Below the pieces are notes generated by a model that was not told the origin of the DNA, made no database searches, and saw nothing but the letters and a program-made list of their open reading frames with translations. The position numbers were made by a program, and so were the translations under genes. From JAVZJR01 sp037447235 (lineage in GTDB: Archaea > Micrarchaeota > Micrarchaeia > Anstonellales > Bilamarchaeaceae), in contig JBBIHC010000023.1 in assembly GCA_037447235.1 (NCBI GenBank), positions 1 to 8,981 on the forward strand: DNA of 8,981 bases, read 5' to 3'. Positions 5,836 to 8,981 of the stretch are shown in pieces; position 1 is the first letter of the stretch, and every line of letters starts with the position of its first letter.

Positions 5836-5854
5836 CCCGGGCGCGCTGCCCGGG
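5836..5854. terminator. Strong GC hairpin downstream of the A2-B-A1 operon
   Basis: CCCGGGC-GCGCT-GCCCGGG is a perfect 7-bp stem with a 5-nt loop, about 90 nt past the A1 stop. No T-run follows it on the minus strand, so it is not a classical archaeal U-tract terminator. It may instead stabilise the mRNA 3' end or cause pausing. The role is a guess. Confidence 0.3.
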
Positions 5855-5903
5855 AAAATGGAAGGGAAGGCAATTGTTTTATAGCTTTGTTCTCAAGCCA
5901 ACT

Positions 5904-5925
5904 CTGGAAAACGGAAACCGGCAAC
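5904..5925 (+). repeat. GGAAAC-type short motif cluster, copy 2
   Basis: CTGGAAAACGGAAACCGGCA then AC. It marks the point where DNA similarity between the A1 and A2 gene ends begins (5912 matches 8529). Confidence 0.55.
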
Positions 5926-6361
5926 TTTTCCGCGGCGCCAGCTCAGCTGGCTTCCTCCAACGCCACCCCGTAAGCCCCGCCGGGCCGGCCGTAGCCGACG
6001 TCACGCCAGTCGAGGAGGCCGCCGGCGCTGCGGACCAGAGGCCGAACACCTACTCCTGCAATCCTCCAGAAGTACCTCTTTTCATTTTCAGGAAGAGCAT
6101 CAAAGACCGCTTTCTCGGCTTCCAGCGGCATCCTTGTTGCCTCATCCACCATTCCCCAGCCGTTTTGCTGAAGTATGCCATGCAGGACGACTATTGTCCT
6201 TGGGACTACGACCATCCTTCCCTTGTCTTCTACAATGTCTTCGGGGTCTATGAAGAGGCCTGCCGTTTGTATTCCGAATATTTCTCTTAATTGGTGAGCT
6301 TTCAGGAGTTCGGAGGCAGGGAGCATCCAGCCTGTTTCCGCGTCTATTGCGTCTACCCCCT
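5912..6361 (-). repeat. Direct repeat copy 1 (3' half of A1; partner 8529-8981)
   Basis: This stretch aligns throughout with 8529-8981, the partner running into the right edge. The first 77 bp (5912-5988 against 8529-8605) differ at only two positions by eye, and the last 55 bp (6307-6361 against 8927-8981) are identical, while the middle is clearly diverged with one extra codon in the partner. The repeat may continue beyond the window. Confidence 0.85.
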
Positions 6362-6752
6362 GCGTGAATGTTCCTCCCTGCTGGGGATAGACGACTATTT
6401 CCCTTGCCCAAGCTGGCCAGAGCTGTTGTATCGTTTTCCAGTCCTCGCTCATTACCAGGTAATCATCATGGGTTATGTTTGAGGGCAGACGTCCTCCCGC
6501 CTCCATCGCCTTCTTCCTTGCATCCAAATAGCCGAGGCGTATTATCCGCTTTGTAAGATTGCCATTTCCGTCATCAACGTCTTCTGTGAGTGGAATTATT
6601 ATCCGTTTGCCGGAAACTGGAGACGGGAAACCGGGAACCGGTTTGGGGCTTGGCTCAGGCTCCGGCTTGGGGTCTTTTGGTTTTGGCACATATACGCCTA
6701 ATGGTTTTCCGTAGAAATGGCGGTTTGGGTCTATTATGAGCGGCTTTCTCAT
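5943..6752 (-). CDS. Unrecognised protein A1, paralog of A2, in metallopeptidase/VWA operon
   Basis: I do not recognise this 269-residue soluble protein. The N-terminus (1-22) is followed by a Pro/Lys/Glu-rich linker (about 23-48). The body (about 50-245) has IIIPLTEDVDDGNG, RLPSNITHDDYLVMSEDW, WAREIVVYPQQGGTFTQG and DAIDAETGWMLPASELLKAH, then GLFIDPEDIVEDKGRMVVVP, RTIVVLHGI, PENEKRYFWRI and VGVRPLVR. No signal peptide, membrane segment or clear catalytic motif is visible. Its second half is about three-quarters identical to A2, with mostly conservative changes on this strand, which supports this reading frame. It starts 1 nt inside the stop of gene B (TGATG), with GGGTGAT 5 nt before the ATG. 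Relative to A2 it ends early, at a TGA where A2 has GGA. The linker coincides with GGAAAC-motif DNA, so part of it may be inserted sequence. Confidence 0.85.
   Translation of the reverse strand: MRKPLIIDPNRHFYGKPLGVYVPKPKDPKPEPEPSPKPVPGFPSPVSGKRIIIPLTEDVDDGNGNLTKRIIRLGYLDARKKAMEAGGRLPSNITHDDYLVMSEDWKTIQQLWPAWAREIVVYPQQGGTFTQGVDAIDAETGWMLPASELLKAHQLREIFGIQTAGLFIDPEDIVEDKGRMVVVPRTIVVLHGILQQNGWGMVDEATRMPLEAEKAVFDALPENEKRYFWRIAGVGVRPLVRSAGGLLDWRDVGYGRPGGAYGVALEEAS
6610..6641 (+). repeat. GGAAAC-type short motif cluster, copy 3 (inside A1)
   Basis: CCGGAAACTGGAGACGGGAA followed by ACCGGGAACCGG. Read on the coding strand it gives PVPGFPSPVSG in the A1 linker (residues 38-48), so the motif is tolerated inside a disordered segment. 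Confidence 0.55.
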
Positions 6753-8503
6753 CAGTAATCACCCTTCCTGCTGTGCTGCTCTGTTATCTGGAGCGTAACC
6801 TGCGCCATTCCGCGCACAAGCTCTTCCCCTGTTTCAACAGGGATTACGGTAAAACCGGCCCTGCGGAGGTCGCGCGTCATTTCCGTCTCCCCGCCTATCT
6901 GGATGTGGAAGTAGTAGTTCTGCCTCATGAGCCTCATGAACTCGTCCTTTACAGAAGCCCAGTTCTGCACGCCTCCGTCGGAAATCGTCATGAAGACAGA
7001 TGGCTCATCACCCACGGATTGCCTTATGGAATTCAGGTCAAGGTCCGTGCTTCCCTGGAACTGCGGGCTGGAGAGCGCCTTCTTCAGCGCATCCAGCCCC
7101 AAAACGCGCTCGCTGGAGCTTCCGAAGAGAATCCCTCCCATCTCCACCTGGTCGAGTATGTCTTTTTCGTAAAGGCCGCGCACTATCGCGACGGCTCCGA
7201 GAAAAAGGTAGTGGTATTTGCTCCTGTCGCCCCACGGGATGGTGGCTATTGCGCCCACGTCCTCTGGATTGGCTATCCCCTCTTCCATGGACTGGGAGCG
7301 GTCAAGGCAGGCGATATTTACCCTTGGATATCCCTCCTTCCTTTCCTTCATGGGGACTTGGAGGCTCATCCTGTGCTTTGCAACCCCCAGCTCGTAATCC
7401 CCGTAATTGAAAACGGGATTGAATGGGTCTATGTCCGAAGGGTCGTGCCTCTCGGGGTCGAACGGCTCGTGCGTGAGCGGTATGCAGGGCAGGTCCATGC
7501 TCTTCAGTTCGCCCTCTGCTATTATGTCAAGCCTTCCGGCAAGCTCCCAGTAGATGCCCCATATTGCATCCTCTGCCTTCATGTACCTTGGGAGCGGCCT
7601 TCCTTCCACATACCTCTTGTATGGAAGGCCGGATGGCACCGGCTCCACTTCATGCTCACCCCCGGGAAGCGCCTGCTTTATTATTACCCTTCCTGCGCCG
7701 TCGAATTCCAGCAAATCCGCGAGGTTGTGCGCCATGACGTAGGCTGCCCGTTTCCAGTTTCCTGTTTCCAGAAGGGAATCGCAGTTTCCCCTCTTCAGGC
7801 CGAGCTCCTTCACTATTTTTGCAACCGCCTCGTTGACCTTCTTTTCATTCCCGTAGAACTTCCCGAGGAGGCCGTTCCATTCGTTTTTTCCGTTTATGAA
7901 TGCGTAAAGCTTGGAGAACGCCTCGTATATCTTGGTGTATTTTCCGCCTGTAATCCCCTGCTCGTACATGAAGAGCATATCCGCGTCCATGGGGCCAGCC
8001 TGCTGGCATGCGTAGTTTGTGATGAGGTCCTGTATGAGGTTTGCAACGTAGTCCGCGGCTGTCCTGCCGCCCGCCATTGCGTTTGGGTTTTTTCCTTTCT
8101 CCTGCAGTGCCCTCGTTACCTCCTCCATGAAAATCTCGTAGTGGTTCTCAAGCGTTCCCGGGCAGCCGAATGCTTTTCTCCCAATCTGCATTTCCGTGTG
8201 GCCCGCCTCGTGCCTTGCGAGGGCGTTGCCAAGCCCCACGACCGGCTCGGCGATTGATTTCTGGCGCAGGAACCTGAGCAGGCGCCTCTCCCTGAGAATG
8301 TATGACTGGTCCGGGTCAAGCTTCATCCTCACCTCCCTGTCGACTATGGTCGTGTGGGCGCTGTACCTCGGGCTCCCTCCGATTACGTCTATTTCCGCCC
8401 TTCCGCTGTGCCCCACGGATGAGAGGGTGCGCAGGACCTCCCTCCTCACGCTGGCGGCATCCGCAACCCCGGTGTTTATTTCGTGCCTGCGCAGCTTCTT
8501 CAT
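6752..8503 (-). CDS. Protein B: HEAGH zinc-metallopeptidase-like domain plus VWA domain
   Basis: This soluble 583-residue protein appears to join a protease-like and a metal-dependent binding module. The N-terminal half has HEAGH (H98, E99, H102), the HExxH zinc signature, in ALARHEAGHTEMQIG. Possible further ligands are E127/E128 or D159 in NLIQDLITNY. The C-terminal third is a von Willebrand factor A domain with a complete MIDAS: DRSQS (D401, S403, S405), T486 in GSTDLD and D509 in TISDGG. The order recalls DUF2201-type proteins (peptidase-like plus VWA), which often work beside MoxR AAA+ ATPases, but I cannot confirm family membership; a MoxR gene could lie beyond the right edge. It overlaps A2 by 4 nt (ATGA) and A1 by 1 nt. 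GGAGTGAT lies 5 nt before the ATG. Residues 245-252 (LETGNWKR) are encoded by a GGAAAC-type motif. Confidence 0.85.
   Translation of the reverse strand: MKKLRRHEINTGVADAASVRREVLRTLSSVGHSGRAEIDVIGGSPRYSAHTTIVDREVRMKLDPDQSYILRERRLLRFLRQKSIAEPVVGLGNALARHEAGHTEMQIGRKAFGCPGTLENHYEIFMEEVTRALQEKGKNPNAMAGGRTAADYVANLIQDLITNYACQQAGPMDADMLFMYEQGITGGKYTKIYEAFSKLYAFINGKNEWNGLLGKFYGNEKKVNEAVAKIVKELGLKRGNCDSLLETGNWKRAAYVMAHNLADLLEFDGAGRVIIKQALPGGEHEVEPVPSGLPYKRYVEGRPLPRYMKAEDAIWGIYWELAGRLDIIAEGELKSMDLPCIPLTHEPFDPERHDPSDIDPFNPVFNYGDYELGVAKHRMSLQVPMKERKEGYPRVNIACLDRSQSMEEGIANPEDVGAIATIPWGDRSKYHYLFLGAVAIVRGLYEKDILDQVEMGGILFGSSSERVLGLDALKKALSSPQFQGSTDLDLNSIRQSVGDEPSVFMTISDGGVQNWASVKDEFMRLMRQNYYFHIQIGGETEMTRDLRRAGFTVIPVETGEELVRGMAQVTLQITEQHSRKGDY
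6758..6764 (-). promoter_or_regulatory. Shine-Dalgarno site of gene A1
   Basis: GGGTGAT on the minus strand, inside the last codons of gene B and 5 nt before the A1 ATG. With the TGATG stop-start overlap it implies coupled translation of B and A1. Confidence 0.65.
7750..7771 (-). repeat. GGAAAC-type short motif cluster, copy 4 (inside B)
   Basis: On the minus strand CTGGAAACAGGAAACTGGAA then AC, encoding ETGNWK in gene B between its two domains. Orientation is opposite to the other four copies. Confidence 0.5.
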
Positions 8504-8981
8504 TTTGCATCACTCCCTTGCCCGGAACCGGAAACCGGCAACTTTTCCGCGGCGCCAGCTCCGCTGGCTTCCTCCAACGCCACCCCGCAAGCCCCGCCGG
8601 GCCGGTAGCCGAGGACGCTACGCCCGCCGCCGAGGACGCCGGCGCCGCGGACCAGAGGCCGAACACCTACTCTTCCAATCCTCCAGAACAATCTCTTTTC
8701 ATTTTCAGGAAGAGCACCAAAGACCGCTTTTTCCACTTCAAGGGGGACTCTCGTGCCCATGTCTACTTTTCCTGCGTTTCCGCTTGTTTCAATCATCCCG
8801 TGCAGGACTACTATTGTCCTTGGAATCACAATCATTCTTCCGTTGTCTTCTACTATGTCTTCAGGGTCTATGAATAATCCTGCCTTGGCAATGCCGAACA
8901 ATTCCCTTAGTTGGTGCGCCTTTAGCAGTTCGGAGGCAGGGAGCATCCAGCCTGTTTCCGCGTCTATTGCGTCTACCCCCT
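8500..8981 (-). CDS. Unrecognised protein A2 (partial, 5' end outside window), paralog of A1
   Basis: The last 159 residues or so of an A-family protein are visible, entering from the right edge with GVDAIDAETGWMLPASELLK. It is colinear with A1 residues 132-269, with conserved GLFIDPEDIVED, GRMIVIPRTIVVLHG, PLEVEKAVF, PENEKRLFWRI and VGVRPLVRGAG. It has one extra codon in the variable loop near HGMIETSGNAGK. Unlike A1 it keeps a C-terminal tail of 19 residues after LEEAS (GAGAAEKLPVSGSGQGSDAK region). The stop overlaps the gene B start as ATGA. Being upstream of B, it is the first visible gene of the operon; the promoter and N-terminus are not in the window. No function can be assigned; association with B is inferred from gene order. 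Confidence 0.85.
   Translation of the reverse strand, partial: GVDAIDAETGWMLPASELLKAHQLRELFGIAKAGLFIDPEDIVEDNGRMIVIPRTIVVLHGMIETSGNAGKVDMGTRVPLEVEKAVFGALPENEKRLFWRIGRVGVRPLVRGAGVLGGGRSVLGYRPGGACGVALEEASGAGAAEKLPVSGSGQGSDAK
8521..8542 (+). repeat. GGAAAC-type short motif cluster, copy 5 (A2 C-terminus)
   Basis: CCCGGAACCGGAAACCGGCA then AC, encoding LPVSGSG in the A2 tail. It corresponds to copy 2 beyond the A1 stop codon. Confidence 0.55.

Larger units (their letters stand above)
5712..5942 (-). other. Open frame continuing past the A1 stop codon
   Basis: After the TGA at 5943-5945 the A1 reading frame stays open for 76 codons to a TAA at 5712. The first 11 codons (AGAAEKLPVSV...) match the C-terminal tail of paralog A2; beyond that the similarity ends. 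The rest is Pro/Ser/Arg-rich and has no recognisable domain, so it may be non-coding. The stretch also holds a strong GC hairpin and two copies of the GGAAACCGG-type motif. Confidence 0.4.

Noticed and set aside
5943..5945. TGA recoded as an amino acid (selenocysteine or altered code)
   Set aside because: TGA is the evident stop of other genes in the window (1976-1978, 6752-6754, 8500-8502), and the aligned A2 residue is Gly.
5748..6290. Plus-strand frame of 180 codons, similar to another plus frame at 8302-8877
   Set aside because: The similarity simply reflects the A1/A2 DNA repeat. Changes between copies are conservative in the minus frame, not in the plus frame.
6773..8257. A 494-codon open frame on the plus strand
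   Set aside because: It is the antisense of gene B, whose minus-strand product has HEAGH and a complete MIDAS set; the plus product has no recognisable motif.

Overview
The window comes from an archaeon. The 16S rRNA at the left edge has the archaeal 5' end (TTGATCCTGCTGGAGG). Promoters are TATA/BRE type, two genes look leaderless, and the protein genes are archaeal (EMC3/DUF106-type membrane protein, archaeal-type CMP kinase, Cbf5/TruB-type pseudouridine synthase, TtuA/NcsA-type tRNA thiolase). Tight packing, 4-nt gene overlaps and short versions of core proteins suggest a reduced genome, perhaps a DPANN lineage such as Micrarchaeota or Diapherotrites. The lineage is inference; the domain is well supported.

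Layout. Positions 1-877 are the 5' part of a 16S rRNA gene on the minus strand, with its leader and promoter up to about 1062. The gene carries three 42-nt hairpin insertions at different sites. All begin ACACGC and close with a GTGG-type 3' arm, and two of them share 27 identical bases. From 1178 to 3395 a plus-strand operon encodes the EMC3-like protein, CMP kinase and Cbf5/TruB. It meets a minus-strand pair tail to tail, with stop codons overlapping at 3392-3395: a cysteine-rich lipoprotein (5036-4371) followed by a tRNA thiolase (4441-3392), which overlap by 71 nt. The stretch 5046-5690 is gene-poor. It holds one short leaderless candidate gene and what looks like a broken reading frame.

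From 5712 to the right edge is an accessory-looking block, read right to left and visibly richer in G+C than the left operon. It has a partial gene A2, then gene B (a 583-residue protein with an N-terminal HEAGH zinc-peptidase motif and a C-terminal von Willebrand factor A domain with complete MIDAS), then gene A1, a paralog of A2. Junctions are 4-nt and 1-nt overlaps, so this is one transcription unit. The A family is not recognised. The A-B-A order suggests that A proteins are partners or substrates of the B protein, but that is inference. A1 appears truncated by a single-base stop relative to A2, and both copies end in nearly identical DNA bordered by a short GGAAACCGG-type motif that recurs through the block.

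The best candidates for something undescribed are the three matched insertions in the 16S rRNA and the A-B-A metallopeptidase/VWA cluster.
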